Position numbers and translations under genes: made by a program. A stretch of DNA of 64,000 nt, taken from the NCBI GenBank assembly GCA_043772005.1, contig JAYVGP010000008.1, positions 81,723-145,722 on the forward strand, written 5' to 3'. The DNA comes from JAYSSF01 sp043772005 (GTDB taxonomy: Bacteria; Patescibacteriota; Gracilibacteria; Absconditabacterales; Absconditicoccaceae). The notes beneath the pieces were generated by a model, which was given only the letters and a program-made list of their open reading frames with translations, searched no databases and was not told the DNA's origin. How positions within the stretch are numbered: position 1 is the stretch's first letter; each line of letters starts with the position of its first letter. This document shows, in pieces, positions 1 through 12,126 of the stretch.

Positions 1-1
1 T

Positions 2-184
2 GATGGTATGATAAGAACTGAGGTGAGAAGCGCTGCGGCTGACTCTCATCTAGGACATATCTTTACTGATGGACCAAGTCCTTTATGATTGCGTTATTGT
101 ATCAATTCATCATCATTACGCTTTATCTCTACCAGACATATGGCTGAACTATGATATGGATGATATCTCTACCTATTTAAATAA
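2..184 (+). CDS. msrB: Peptide-methionine (R)-S-oxide reductase MsrB, C-terminal part
   Basis: This is the 3' end of a gene that begins before the window. The visible 60 residues carry the MsrB C-terminal signature: EVRS, ADSHLGHIF, DGP and then GLRYCINSSSLRF. The Cys in RYCIN is the catalytic residue that attacks methionine-R-sulfoxide. UGA is read as Gly three times (PLGLRY, ELGYGGYL). The enzyme repairs oxidised methionine in the cytoplasm. A hairpin terminator follows about 20 bases downstream. The N-terminal zinc-binding CxxC pair lies outside the window. Confidence 0.9.
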
Positions 185-202
185 TCTGACTGTAATCTCA
201 TG

Positions 203-229
203 AATCCTCACTTTCGAGTGGGGATTTTT
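203..229 (+). terminator. Intrinsic terminator after msrB
   Basis: Perfect 8-bp stem ATCCTCAC / GTGGGGAT (one G-T pair) around TTTCGA, followed by a T tract. It separates msrB from the gene starting at 293. Confidence 0.8.
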
Positions 230-292
230 CATTTTGTAATTTGGTCAACATTATTATATTAGAGATATACTTAGTTGCTTATATATCTAAAA

Positions 293-745
293 ATGAAAAT
301 TACAATCTGCGGTAGCATGAAGTTTATTGATCAAATGAAAGATGCTGAGCAGAAGCTTATCTCTATGGGTCATGAAGTAAAAAGACCAGAAATAGAGGTA
401 TCAGAATCCTGAATTGCTGATTGAGTTCGTCTTGATAATGTTATTTGAAATGAAAGTAAATTTAGCAATGAGATTAAGAGGGAAGCAGTTATACACAAAT
501 GAAGAGCCATACAGAATCATTATAAAAAGATTAAATGGTCTGAAGCGATTCTGGTAATTAATGAACCGAAGAATTGAATCGATTGATATATTTGATGAAA
601 TACCTTAATGGAAATAGGGGTAGCTTTTTATGATAATAAAAAGATTTTTATTCTCCATTCTATCTGAAATATGTCATACACCTCAGAGATCTTATGATGT
701 GATCCAGTAATACTAAGTGATAATTTATTTTGAATTACTTCATAA
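293..745 (+). CDS. Nucleoside 2-deoxyribosyltransferase-like protein
   Basis: A 150-residue protein with UGA read as Gly at several places. It begins MKITICGSM, typical of the first strand of the nucleoside 2-deoxyribosyltransferase / YtoQ-like fold. It later has GGNTLMEIGVAF, which resembles the Asn-Thr-x-x-Glu active-site region of that superfamily, where Glu is the nucleophile. Homologues cleave or transfer the N-glycosidic bond of nucleosides, but the true substrate cannot be told from sequence. The ATG chosen gives the Rossmann-like first strand. It follows a terminator, so it probably starts a transcript that continues into the Elp3-like gene 33 bases downstream. Confidence 0.65.
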
Positions 746-778
746 AAAGAAAAAATTAGTGTTAATAAAATCTACAAT

Positions 779-1324
779 ATGACTAATATCAAAACCTACA
801 TTATCTGATCAATTGCTCCAGATACAACTTCTGTGAGAGATTTTGTGTCACTGGATACAAGAACCAGGGAGATCTGACACAAATCATGACATACCGACTA
901 TGATCCAGTCCAGCTCACAGTCGTGCGTGAGTACGTCAGTAGTAATGGTATCGAATATTTTATCTCGATTGAAGATCAGATGGGATATCTGTATGGATTT
1001 ACCAGACTTTGTTGCCCCACTGAGTGAGGGATTGCTGATCGACCTGGGTTGGGACAGTGAACGGCGATGATCCGTGAGTTACATGTATATGGACAACTTG
1101 CTACTCTCACTGCAAGCGCTGTGATTGATGGAGATGATACGTGAATATCACAGGATGTGCAACATACTGGTCTCGGTCGTCAACTCATGTCATTGGCAGA
1201 ACAAATCGCTCACAAAAAATGATACCACATATTGTCGGTGATATCGTGAGTTTGAGTCAGATGATATTATGCTAAATTATGATATAAACTAGTAGGAACC
1301 TATATGATCAAGAAGATAAATTAG
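779..1324 (+). CDS. Elp3-type acetyltransferase domain protein lacking the radical SAM half
   Basis: 181 residues that match only the C-terminal half of Elp3, the tRNA wobble-uridine modification enzyme. The start of the match resembles the end of the SAM domain (TRTREIGH). Then come VVREYVSSNGIEYFIS, IRELHVYGQL, HTGLGRQLM (acetyl-CoA loop) and VISGVGVRGYYAKLGY, the conserved Elp3 GNAT end. UGA encodes conserved glycines in SGVGVRGYY. No CxxxCxxC radical SAM cluster is present; the frame opens about 25 residues upstream of the match. It may be one half of a split Elp3, a free GNAT acetyltransferase, or a decayed gene. Confidence 0.75.
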
Positions 1325-1382
1325 TAATAGAGATGATAATGATCATTTATTTTTTCCATTATTTTATTTTTTTCTGATACTC

Positions 1383-2396
1383 ATGAAAATTCTCATCACT
1401 GGTTGACTGTGATATATCGCCAGCCATGTCGTGACGCTATGTGTAGAACATGATCTTCAACCTATCTTACTCGACAACTGTTCTAATGCTGACCCATCTG
1501 TCCATACGACACTATGTGAGATGCTAGGTTATCAAATACCGCGATATCGTGGCGATATTGCAAAACCTGACTTAATCAGGCAGATCTGTCGCGAGCATGA
1601 GATTGCTGGAGTGATGCATTTTGCTGCGTTCAAGGCAGTGGGGGATAGTTGTGCAGATCCTTTTGCTTACTATGCCAACAATGTTTGGGGGACTATCAGG
1701 ATGTGTGAAGAACTCAACAAACACTGAGTCAGAACGATCTTATTTTCATCATCGTGTACAGTGTATGGGATGTGACCAGGAATAATTCCACCATTTGATG
1801 AGACACTGGTTCGTTCGACGACCAACCCATATGGTACAACAAAATTTATGAACGAACTCATGTTTGAGGATCTTGCTTGTCACCAAGATTGGAGAGTAAT
1901 GTTACTCAGGTATTTTAATCCTATTGGAGCACATCCATCATGATTGATTGGAGAGAATCCCGCATGAGTACCTACCAATCTACTCCCGTACATCATGCGT
2001 GTAGCAGTAGGACAGTACGATAAGCTTAGCATTTGGTGAGATGATTACGATACACCAGATGGTACTGCAGTTCGTGATTATATCCATGTAATGGATCTGG
2101 CTTCCGCCCATATCATCGCTCTCGAGTATCTGATGGATCAGGAGGTTTGATATTGTGATGCGATCAACTTAGGTACGGGAGTAGGTACTTCCGTTATGAA
2201 GATGGTGAAAACCTGTGAGTGAGTAGTATGACACAAAATTCCCTATCAGATCTGTCCTCGTCGTGACGGAGATGTCCAGGCCGCATATGCAGATCCAAGC
2301 AAAGCACAGAAGATTTTATGATGGTCTGCAAAGCATACGGTTGCCGAAGCTATTGTAGATACACGAAGATTTCAAACAAGGTTTGAAAAATCTTAA
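1383..2396 (+). CDS. galE: UDP-glucose 4-epimerase GalE
   Basis: 337 residues, full length. It interconverts UDP-glucose and UDP-galactose, supplying galactosyl donors for surface glycans. The NAD-binding loop GGLGYIASH is near residues 7-15, with the second and fourth of its codons showing UGA-for-Gly. The catalytic Ser region (FSSSCTVYG) is near 122, and YGTTK with Tyr150 and Lys154 follows. The characteristic RYFNPIGAHPSG and VRDYIHVMDLA motifs are present, with QAAYADPSKA near the end. It lies upstream of a cytidylyltransferase-type gene with only 36 bases between, so they are likely cotranscribed. Confidence 0.93.
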
Positions 2397-2432
2397 ATAG
2401 TTAATCTTTTATTTTATTGCTAATTATTTTTT

Positions 2433-2891
2433 ATGCCTAAGACTATTGTCATTACATCATGATATTTCAATCCTATTCATCCATGACATATCCAATGTAT
2501 GGAGATGTGTAAAGCACTAGGAGATGAGTTATGGGTAATTATCAACTCCGATCATCAAGTAAGACTTAAAACTGGTCAGCAAGAGTTGTTTCAAGATCAA
2601 GAGTTTCGTATGACGGTAGTATCTGCTCTCAAGTCAGTAGATCGTATTATTCTATCAATAGACACTGACGAATCAGTATGCCAAAGTATCGTTGCAATAA
2701 GTACTCTCATTAGGAGTGAATATGGGTTCGATACGCAGATCATTTTCGGTAAGGGATGAGATAGATTCGCAAGTAATATACCAGAAGTCCTCGTCTGCCA
2801 GGAATATAATATTCAGATCTGTGACTGACTGGGCAATAAGACACATAATAGCTCAGAATACAGAGCCAAGAAGCTTATAATACATAAGTAG
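2433..2891 (+). CDS. Cytidylyltransferase-like nucleotidyltransferase
   Basis: 152 residues. The N-terminus has strand IVITSGYFNPIHPGHIQ: the (H/T)xGH motif of the nucleotidyltransferase superfamily, with UGA giving the Gly in PGH. The second half, with VDRIILSID and later IIFGKGGDRFASNIPE, resembles the RfaE C-terminal / glycerol-3-phosphate cytidylyltransferase layout. Such enzymes couple a phosphate-bearing alcohol or sugar to CTP or ATP. The natural substrate cannot be assigned. The position after galE suggests a role in glycan or lipid-head-group activation. Confidence 0.75.
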
Positions 2892-3018
2892 TAGATGAGC
2901 AAGCAGCATATGATTTGTTCATGCTGAAAAGTATAATACAGTGAATATTCATTTAATTCATTTTATGTTCCGGGAAAAAACAATTGTAATGTCAGATTAA
3001 TTCATTATTTATATATTT

Positions 3019-3636
3019 ATGAAGATTCGTACTAAGGCGTTTACTCTCGTAGAACTTATTATATCGATTGTAATCGTAGCTCTTTTGACGTGAGTAATTT
3101 TTCAGACATACCGTACGATACTTGATATTACTGTCAGAGTAGAAAATGAGAAAATTGTTGCTAATGAGATGTTATTTGCGCATCAGGTGATTCAGAGTCT
3201 TGTAGATAACTATGAGATTGACTATGTAAGATACATGTCTCAAGGTAATAATATAGCAACAAATAATGGTGTTACTCAGGTATTGTATCTGACTGGGAGG
3301 GGAGGAGATTCGAGTTATGCGTGATCATATGAGATTACTCAAGTAGGAAATGCTATTATGCTCAGGAGATGAGTAGGTACACAGATACCACTGACTGATG
3401 ATTGAGCAGTTACTATTTCAGGTCTTCAATTTCAGCTTATCCCATTCAATACTACATGAGCGAACGTGTCATGAGCAATCCCTATTGGCAATTTATATTT
3501 TATGACTTCGAACGATATTCAACACCCTGCGTTCTGGATGCGTGGTATGATGTATATAGAAAGATATAGACCAAATAGCTATATATGGTCAGTCAAACAA
3601 CCAATCCAGAGTTTTTTCAATATTAGATCATATTAA
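3019..3636 (+). CDS. Prepilin-type N-terminal cleavage/methylation protein
   Basis: 205 residues. The N-terminus KAFTLVELIISIVIVALLTG is a class III signal: Phe-Thr-Leu-x-Glu with Glu at mature position 5, followed by a 20-residue hydrophobic helix. Cleavage by a prepilin peptidase would occur after Ala-7 or so. The rest is Asn/Gly-rich and pseudopilin-like (minor pilin, PilW/GspJ-like size). It probably assembles into the type IV pilus driven by the PilB ATPase encoded near 46.6 kb. A strong hairpin terminator follows. Confidence 0.8.
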
Positions 3637-3694
3637 TTGGGTTCGTAAAGTTTATATGATTTGAAAGATTCATAAAGCATATTTTTCTAAATTG

Positions 3695-3717
3695 TCACCC
3701 TATTATAGGGTGATTTT
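3695..3717 (+). terminator. Intrinsic terminator after the prepilin gene
   Basis: Perfect 8-bp stem TCACCCTA / TAGGGTGA with a TTA loop and a T run immediately downstream. Confidence 0.85.
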
Positions 3718-3795
3718 TGTTCAAATGTGCAAAAGATTTGACGAATGAGATGATATTAAGTATACTTGGAATAAGTATTTTTTCGCTTATTTCTT

Positions 3796-6123
3796 ATGGC
3801 AAATCCAACTTCAACAACTCCAGTAGCTTCCACTGCTCAGACAAACCTACAAGAGCAGGTACCTGCAGGAGCGGCAATTCAAAATCCTACTCAGCAGTTT
3901 CAACAACAGATGATGAATAAGCCTACCATGTCAGGTAAGACAATCGCAATTTGATGTGGAGTATTCTTTGTAATTTTTGCGGTAGTTATGATGGTAGCAC
4001 TGCTTGCTGCTTTACAAAACCCTAGTAGCTTAGAGTCAATTGGTATTACTCCCGACACTGTCAAGACAGTAGTAAAGGGTATTATTTTATTTGTAGCATT
4101 GCTATTCTTTTTTGCGTGATTTGGACTTGCTGTATGGTCAGGATATAGACTCTTTACCAAGAAAGAGTGAAACAAAATCTGATACATCGGCTGACTAGTT
4201 GGATGATTCTTTGCTGTAGTGTTGGCTATTGTGGGCTGAACGATTGGTATTACCAATGTCAATGCCATGGATACCAGCGGTATTACTGCTTCTAATATTA
4301 TCAATCCATACCTGATCGTCAAGCAGACGAGTGATCGTAGAGTCAAAAATGGAAAAATATATCTTGGTGAACCAGGGTTGAAGGTGATTGCTCCAGCTAA
4401 TATTGCATTTCAGTTTAGCCAAGATATCTTTAATCGCAATGTAGGCCCATCACTGAACGGATGAAAACTCCAGAGCGTCACGCTCGACTGTGGTAATGGT
4501 CAGATGATTAATTGATTTGATCCAAGTAATAAAGAACTATTTTTTGCAAGTGCATGTTTATATTTGACTAAATGAGTATATAGCCAATCTCTCACCTATC
4601 GCTACCTTGATAAGATTACAGGGCAAACTAAAGAATCAACACTACAAGATTTATTTAGCGTAACTGTAGATACAGAGATTAAACTTAGTACTAAGACATG
4701 ACCATATACCCTCAATGATGCCAAAAATGAAATCATTGCTGGTGAAAATCCAACACAACTTCTTATTGACGCTACTAGTGTCGCAACTGATCTCAATCTT
4801 GTTAACTCAATTATTAACTGGGATATGGATAATGATGGACAAGACGACAAACAAAGAGTCAATTTTAGTAATTATTTTTATGAGCCAAAGCTACACACCA
4901 TCTCGTATAGTCTTCCGGAATTTCCAGGTATTGTTTATCAACTACCAGTCAGAGTCTTACAGAGTAATGTTCCATGATGTACAGTAGCGACTCAGACAAT
5001 CAAGGGTAATCAATATCGCCTCGAGGTCAAACTCGCAGACGCGTGAGTCAGTATTGACCGTTACCAGTTTGAGATAGTAGATAAGCTAACTGATGAGTTA
5101 GTGGATAATATCGATAGTGATAAGTCTAGTGTAGTGTATGACTTTGCTCCTGGTCGTCAGTATCAGGTGAGAGCATTCTTCACTACTGATGATAACAAGC
5201 AGTGAGTCTGTGAGACTGATAATTTCGCGATTAACAATAGTTCATATACAATCAAATCTACAATATCTGTCAAATACCCAAATAGTACCTCATACGTTGA
5301 TCTTATGGCCAGTGGTGCTGACAACCAGATCACAATCAATACGATACCCGCACAGCTTCAACTCAAAATTGATGAACTTATACCTCCTATCTCAAGACCA
5401 ATCATCAAGGTAACATATGACGGAGCGACAGTCAATCCATCATCGCAGCAGACATACATCATCAAAGTAGATAGTAAAAAAGACCATACAATCATCATCA
5501 CCGTGACAGATGAACAAGGCAAGATAAGCACACAGCAATACAAGGTAATTAGTGATGTTAGTCCGATTGTATGAGTTCTCAAGACAAGCCATAAGGTATG
5601 ATTTGATCCACTAACAGTTACACTGGATGCAAGTATCTCCCAGCTCAATGATCCAAATGATGAGGTAGTATACTTTACATGGGATTTTGGCGATGGAACA
5701 ATTGTGAGTAATGTTTCTCAGTGATCTATCAAGCATGTCTATCGTTTTGCACAGGATTCTGAGTCATGAGCATATAGACCCAAAGTCACCGTCACAACTC
5801 AGAAATGATATACTGATACTATTGAGCTCGGTGATGATATTATCGTCAAGAGAGCTATCAGAGATGTTAGAATCACAAGTCCTACACATCCAGCACAGCT
5901 TGCTCGTGTAGGAGATCAGGTGTCGTTTGTGATTTCCACTGATGGACCTATCAAGTCAGTAGCATGGGATTTTGGTAATGATCAAACTGCTACGCAAGAG
6001 GGTAGGCAGGGTGCAGAAGCGATGATTAATTATCTCCAGCCAGGCCTATATGATGTTGTTGCAGTGGTAGAATTCAGTGATCATCCTCCCGTGACACAAA
6101 ATATGAAGATTAAGGTAGAATAG
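3796..6123 (+). CDS. Large membrane-anchored protein with PKD-like domains
   Basis: 775 residues once UGA is read as Gly. An N-terminal Thr/Gln/Pro-rich cytoplasmic stretch (about residues 1-45) is followed by three hydrophobic segments (about 50-75, 95-120, 130-155), then a long extracytoplasmic region. Near the C-terminus are two PKD-type immunoglobulin-like folds: one with the canonical WDFGDG motif and one with the variant AWDFGND. PKD domains are surface beta-sandwiches that bind proteins or polysaccharides. No enzyme motif was seen. Neighbouring prepilin and flippase genes support a cell-surface role. The start ATG gives the first complete N-terminal stretch after the upstream terminator. 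Confidence 0.75.
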
Positions 6124-6149
6124 TATACTATATTAAGAAAAGATAAGTA

Positions 6150-6175
6150 AATCTCGAGTAATCGAGATTTTGTTT
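6150..6175 (+). terminator. Intrinsic terminator after the PKD protein
   Basis: Stem AATCTCGA / TCGAGATT with a GTAA loop, then a T-rich tail. Confidence 0.8.
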
Positions 6176-6273
6176 TAGTTTGATTTCGACTACTCAATAT
6201 CTAATATACTTTTATATCCTTTTTGGATATTTATTATTACTTATCTTGAATTTTCTACTTCTAACTTAGTTGT

Positions 6274-8442
6274 ATGTCTCTATTTACTAGACTTCTTACA
6301 TCATTATATCCTGAACAGTTACTCAATCAACCAGGTAGTCCTGCTGGTCTATTTTTGGGTATGATATCGCCGCAGAGTTTCTTCAATGTGATTACAAAGA
6401 AGATGGCGGAAAACTACAAAATCAATAGGTTTGATGTCGCATTGGATCCGTTTGAGGTGAAGATAGGATTTGGGGAACAAAGTATGATCAAGCCTAAAGC
6501 GATGCAGTCATATTATTCTTACTGCGCTGCTGCAAATCTTAATGGGTATCAGCTCTATACTGTTGGTAGTATTGCTACTAATATGACAATCATGGCGAGT
6601 CAGTATTTGCGTCCCTTAGTCAATTATCCCAAACAACATCGATATCTGACGCATCTCTTATTTTCCCTATATGTTACAGCTCATGTATTCGCTACATGAC
6701 TCAAGCAATTCCCCGAAGAAGATAGCAATGAATCATATCAGTGGTTTCTGGATATTTGGTTCAATTATTATCAGTTGATCCTGGATCACAATGCTACGCA
6801 GCAACCCATAGATCCAATCATTATCCAACAGATCAAAACACGTGTCATTGGTCAGATAGAGCTATGTTTCTGACTCTATCGTATGATGAAATATATCAAT
6901 CGTCTCCTCACAGGAAGTCTCGATCGTACCTATCTCAAATGGCTATGTGATCATGAAGTTACCAAGCAGATTAGCGCAACCCAACAGGAAATAATTGATC
7001 ATATTATTGGTCATTGCAATGATTCCAAGCTTGATGAGATGGATTATGAGTTAATGCAGGTCATCTTACCACATGACTTCAATGTCAAGTATTTCTTCTG
7101 ACAAAGTGATGTCTACCATACAGTTGACTATATTGTCGAATGACTATATGATTGGAAGTTAGTAGAATCATATCTTACACAATGTTTGGAAGATAGCAGC
7201 ACAATGTCGGAATTTATTTCTTATATCTGCGATCATCACCATATCAAAAACCACTTTTTTGAATGAGTCAGACAACTAGTTACTCAAGAGATTAGAGATG
7301 ATGATACTAGTGAGGATGAGATGGAAGAGTTTGTATCAATGATTGGATCGGGCGTGATAGGTCGTATTCCAGAGTCATTACATAGAGAGTCTATTGTGAC
7401 TGAGCGTCTGATGAACTTCTATCTCAATTATGTGTGATCATTGTGGTGAGCGAGATGAGATACCTTTGCACTGATGCTGGATCAGAATCTTGCTGCCAAG
7501 ATTCAGCACACAAAACATGATCCTCATCCAAATGCATACGAACTCGATCTATATCGTCACTATCTGACACAATATTCAGTCAATACGTCATACTATCACT
7601 ATGTATATGAGTGAGTTAGATCTGGTAAAGCAAGTTTTACTCTTCCATATATTGTAGATTCTGACGAAGTGTATGCTAATATGCCCATGATTGATCTATT
7701 GATCCAGTCGAGCTTGGCGTGTATGATGCAGGATACCCTTTACAAGGAGATTAAGCTCTATCCACAATCTAAGAGCATGATTCGTCAGTTTAAGAAGTTA
7801 TACGGTGATCGTATCGCAACCCATATCAAGTCAGACTCAAATGTACTCATGTGATATGTGATGCCAGCTTTGGATGAGTCATATTATCGTTTGATAGATA
7901 CTGACACGAGGATTGCTCACATGAGGGAAGCACTATATACGATTGACTTACACTGTTATCATGATGTACTCAGTCAACTGATTACTAACGAAATATATAT
8001 AAGCAAATATTATATTCATAGTACGATCTTGATTGCTGCAACGCTGAGAGAGACGCTATATGGCGTCTTATGTATGATGGCTATGCTCGAGCAGCAGACC
8101 AAATATTCCCGCACTAAGTCAGAAGCGATGATTCAGTTTCTCCTTACGAGCTATGTAATTCATATACTATGATTGCAGGATACTGCTACCATGATTGTTT
8201 GTTTTGATATTATCTATCAGATATATGGACAGACATCTGACTTGTTGTGAGATATTGTGCAGTTGGATGATAATGAAGAATTTCTGATGATGGGTGCAGA
8301 GTTTATGAATCGCTTCCTCAAAGACAAAGACGATCCAGTCAAAGCTCACATTGCCTTACTTAATGAAGACGTTGTATGGCTTAGGGGCTATCTCAAGCAT
8401 ATCAACTATTATAATAAGAGATATTTTATTCCACAGGGGTAA
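6274..8442 (+). CDS. Hypothetical 722-residue protein
   Basis: One continuous frame of 722 residues with UGA as Gly at about ten sites. I recognise no family. The protein is rich in Tyr, His, Ile and Leu and looks largely alpha-helical, with no signal peptide and no clear transmembrane helix at its N-terminus (MSLFTRLLTSLYPEQLL). It sits between the PKD membrane protein and a polysaccharide flippase and ends 66 bases before the flippase start, so a shared transcript and a role in envelope assembly are possible. It could be a helical-repeat scaffold; that is inference only. Confidence 0.7.
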
Positions 8443-8508
8443 ATTTATTCTTAAGGCAGAACTTCCGCAGAATTAAATCATAAATTATAGTATTTGGAAA
8501 TCTCATAT

Positions 8509-10074
8509 ATGGAAGATCAGAAAAAACCAGAAAAAAATTATAAAGTCGTTATCAAAGATGCATTTTGGCAGATTGTGGGGAGGGTAGTGAGTGCACTATG
8601 AGGGTTTATTGTGTTGCAACTTACTACGCCATATCTGTGACCATTGAGATTTGGAGATTACAACACGATTCTCAAGTATTTCGCGATTTGGTCAGCATTG
8701 GCTGATTTTGGCTTATACGTGATCGGACTCAGAGAGTTGTGAGCTCTGCGCGAGGAAGTGGCACACCTACCAGAGGCAGAGCAAAAGGAAAAATTAAGTC
8801 TCTATTATAGCAAATTTGTGATGAGTAGAGTAGTTACAGTTGCGGTGGTATATGGTGTTGCATTACTCATCGCGTATCTTATTCCATCGTATCGTGAAAA
8901 TCCTTATTTGATGTGGTGATTACCAATTGGGATGTTATTTTCTGCAACATTTATGCTTGCTGGTATCGTCCAGTTGCCACTACAGCTGTATTGGAAGATG
9001 GAGCAAGTATCCATTGGTCTTACGGTAGCTCGTGTTGCACAGCTTGCTATTATGGTGGGAGTATTGTGGTTATTTCCTGAACCATGATTTGATACAACAG
9101 GATGAGGGCTATTACCATTTATCCTCATTATTGCGACAGTTCTGGTGAGTGGGCTAGGCCAGATGCTATATGTACACTTCATCAGCGAACGCTATATCAA
9201 ACTCAAACCAATCTTTGATCTTCAGTTTACTCGACATCATATTCGTAGCAATTGGCAGTATGGTATCGCATATTATCTCAGTAGTTTCCATACGCTTGCA
9301 GTCTCTATCTTGATGTCGATCATCTACCCGACGAGCAAGGGTTTTATCTATGTGGGGATCCGATGACTCGCACTTTCATTGATTGAGATATTGCTTATCA
9401 TCCCATCATCCTTGGGCAATAGTATGATCCATAAGGTATCATGACTTGAGCTCAAAGACAAGCTTGGTCATTTTGGTCACTTGATGAGTTTGCTGCTATG
9501 GATTGGTGGATTGGTAGTAGTCAATTTTGTCGTGCGACGCGAGCATATCATTTATTTTATCGCAAAACAAGAATATCTGACGAGTTTTCTGTCTAGTCAG
9601 GCTTGAGAGTTTACTATCTGATCTGATTGGATATTACCATTTTTGGGAGTAGTGATCACAATGTCCTTTGTCAAGCAAGTATTCAATTATATCTTTGTAT
9701 CTACTGGACATCAAAATAAGCTCTTGAGTGTTAACGCATGGTGACTGATTGTGGGATTATGAATCGGATTTGGGTTTATCATGACGCAAAATCTGATCGG
9801 ATGAGTGATCACACAGACTGTATTAGAAGCGTTATATCTTATCGGAGCATGGATCGTTGCATATCGTGCAGGAGTCATACCACCACTGAGACGGAAGGAG
9901 TTAGGACTACTGGGTATTATTTTGCTTATATTTGGTTTAGGTGGTTGGTATTATCTCGATCATGTGATAGCCTATAGCAATAAGTTATACTTTATATTTT
10001 CTGCTGTATGTTTTAACGGATTAATCATTGGGATGAGTTATCCTTTGGTCAAAAAAATTGCGAAGGGGATGTAA
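8509..10074 (+). CDS. Polysaccharide flippase (Wzx/MATE-like, MurJ-fold family)
   Basis: 521 residues with about 12-14 hydrophobic segments spread along the whole length. The N-terminal pattern, an amphipathic DAFWQIVGRVVSALGGFI followed by YLGPLRFGDYNTI, is typical of oligosaccharide flippases of the MOP superfamily, which move undecaprenyl-linked oligosaccharides across the cytoplasmic membrane. It could serve an S-layer glycan, capsule or pilin glycan. The undecaprenyl-phosphate sugar transferase encoded at 30.7 kb would start the lipid-linked chain. Confidence 0.8.
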
Positions 10075-10145
10075 GCTAATTTGACAAAGTAGAGTGAGAT
10101 GATTATAATAGGGCATGTTTTATCTTGTATTTACGTGATATATAT

Positions 10146-10724
10146 ATGAGAATTTTTACTAAAGCATTTACTTTGATTGAACTACTTATTGTTATAGTAA
10201 TCATTGGTATTCTTGCTACTGCTCTCATACCTAGGATCAAAGGTATGCAAGATAAAGCAAGATATATGAGGGTAGAAAAAGATTTTCAAGATCTCAAAAC
10301 GGTGATATTCATGGCTCAATCTAATACTCAGCAAACATTAGGACAAATGATGTGACATTATTGATGATATGGTGGCGCATGTGGAGCGTGGGATTTATCT
10401 GATAATGTGAGTTTACGCAATTTACCCGCAAACCATGCTTGTAGAAATACTCGAAGATCTTTGCTTCGCAAAATTGAAGTTAATGCATGAATGAATTCTT
10501 GAGCCCTTGCAACTATAGAAACTGATCCATGGTGAAATCCTTATTATTATGATTTAAATGAAGGAGAAGCTGGCCGATGATATTGTGGTGCACGAGATAC
10601 TATGCACTCAGCAGGTTCTGATTGATTAACAACTGGAACTGATTTTGCTAATGCTATCGGTGATCAATGAGATAACCAATGAGTCAATATTGCATCTGCT
10701 TTTTGTAATGGGAAAGCTTATTAG
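10146..10724 (+). CDS. Type IV pilin-like / GspG-like major pseudopilin
   Basis: 192 residues. The N-terminus has KAFTLIELLIVIVIIGILATALIP, a textbook prepilin signal with Glu5 after the cleavage site and a hydrophobic helix. After the helix comes IKGMQDKARYMRVEKDFQDLKTVI, as in GspG and PilA-type subunits. The C-terminal part includes TDPWGNPYYYD and SAGSDG, resembling the DPWGxPY and SxGxDG loop of GspG-type pseudopilins (a calcium-binding loop in that family). Several Gly codons are UGA. It is the likely main subunit for the pilus machinery. Confidence 0.88.
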
Positions 10725-10747
10725 TTTACTATCTCATTAACCTTATT

Positions 10748-11284
10748 CTATTTAACTATCCGTTTGTTGATCTCTGTCCTAAGAATAATATATCCATCAC
10801 TATGTAGCCACTGCATTTGATCCTTGGAAAAATTTCAGAGGACATAGTCGACTATTTCATCTTTATTCTCCGGCCTATCAACTCCGATCCTGATCCTATC
10901 AAATGCGTTGGTCCCAAGATGCGTGATAGTATCTCTGAGGCCATTGTGTCAGGCGTGAGATCCTCATGATTTTGATCAGATTCTACCAAACTCTCGATCA
11001 ATCTCATCATGAAGGATGAGAATATCAGACGTTAGTATTTTATAATACTGTGAGGCTGACTTGATCGCGGACCCTGAGCGATTCATGTATGAAAGTGGTT
11101 TGATCGTGATAATTTTTTCTCATTCAACTATCATTTCACCAGCCATAACATTTCGTTCTTTATGTAATGACCAAGGTCTAATTTGATATTCGTCCATGAG
11201 TTGATCGAGCATGATTCGCCCCGCATTATGGCGAGTTTTTGCATATTTAGATCATGGATTTCAAAGGCCTATGATTAGTTTCAT
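10748..11284 (-). CDS. pth: Peptidyl-tRNA hydrolase Pth
   Basis: 178 residues. It cleaves peptidyl-tRNA released from stalled ribosomes. Signatures: IIGLGNPGSKYAKTRHNAG (the catalytic His is in RHNAG), then LSYMNRSG, ILHDEIDREFGRIGSKSGGSHAGHNGLRDT and DRIRIGVDRP. UGA supplies glycines in the GLGNPGS loop and in the GGSHAGHNG loop. It is the second gene of a minus-strand pair: its start codon overlaps the end of folD by 10 bases, implying translational coupling. Confidence 0.95.
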
Positions 11285-12126
11285 GATGATGAAGATAAGA
11301 TTCTAATATTATCAAACAGACATGCAACCGTCATCGGTCACACACCTCATGTGGGTGGAGTGCAGGCTAGAATTTTATCATCTACAGAGTCTCGATGTAC
11401 GTCTCCTACAAGCTTCCCGTCAATAAAATCTACTCCCGCATCAATGATAATTTGATTGGGGTTAGTAAATTCTGCAGTCACGAGGTGACCTTTTCCAGTA
11501 GCAGTAATGATAATATCTGATTGTTTGCATTGTCTTTTCGTCCATTCGGGACTTGCGGCTCTACCGATCATAATTACCTGCGCTCCACGGTCGACGAGCG
11601 CCATCGCAAGTGGTTTTCCGATTAGATTAGATTTATTAATAATTGTGATGATTTTGCCATGAACCTCACCATATTCATAGTGATCCATAATTCACAAGAT
11701 AGATGCAACAGTAGCGGGGTAGAGCTGGCTTGCTCATCGTATAGTTTTACCATTAGCAGATCAAGTGAGTCCGTCGATGTCTTTGCGGGGGTTAATTGTT
11801 TCCAAGATTTGTATCTTCTGATCTGATAGTGGTGCAGGTAGTGGAAGCTGACACATGATACCTACACATAGTGGATCGTTATTGTATTGTTGAATTGTTG
11901 TGATGACTTCGCTCAGATCAGGAGTCTCTCACTGTCCAATCAAGAGCGTCTGGATACCCACATCAAGTCAGAATTTCTGCTTCATATGGACATATTTAGC
12001 ACTGGCAGGACTATCGCCATACCATAAAATCACAATGTAGTGACTGCTGCTAAGATTTGTAGTTACTCGAGTAGTAAGATTTGATTTGATGAACGCTGCT
12101 GGTTCACGTCAGGAGAGAATTTGCAT
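11275..12126 (-). CDS. folD: Bifunctional methylenetetrahydrofolate dehydrogenase/cyclohydrolase FolD
   Basis: 283 residues, full length. It interconverts methylene-, methenyl- and formyl-tetrahydrofolate. The VGIMCQLPLP substrate region, PRKDIDG (active-site Asp), YPATVASIL, the NADP-binding INKSNLIGKPLA and the C-terminal CTPPTGGVGPMT are all visible. The active-site Lys region YVHMKQKFG is near residue 46. The last motif reads CTPPTGG rather than the usual PTPGG order, a small variation. It is the promoter-proximal gene of the folD-pth pair. The start region abuts an AT-rich TTTATAAAGTTT spacer. Confidence 0.93.

Noticed and set aside
3900..4346. Minus-strand frame opposite the PKD protein
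   Set aside because: Shadow of the membrane helices of the 775-residue plus-strand protein, which continues through UGA codons.
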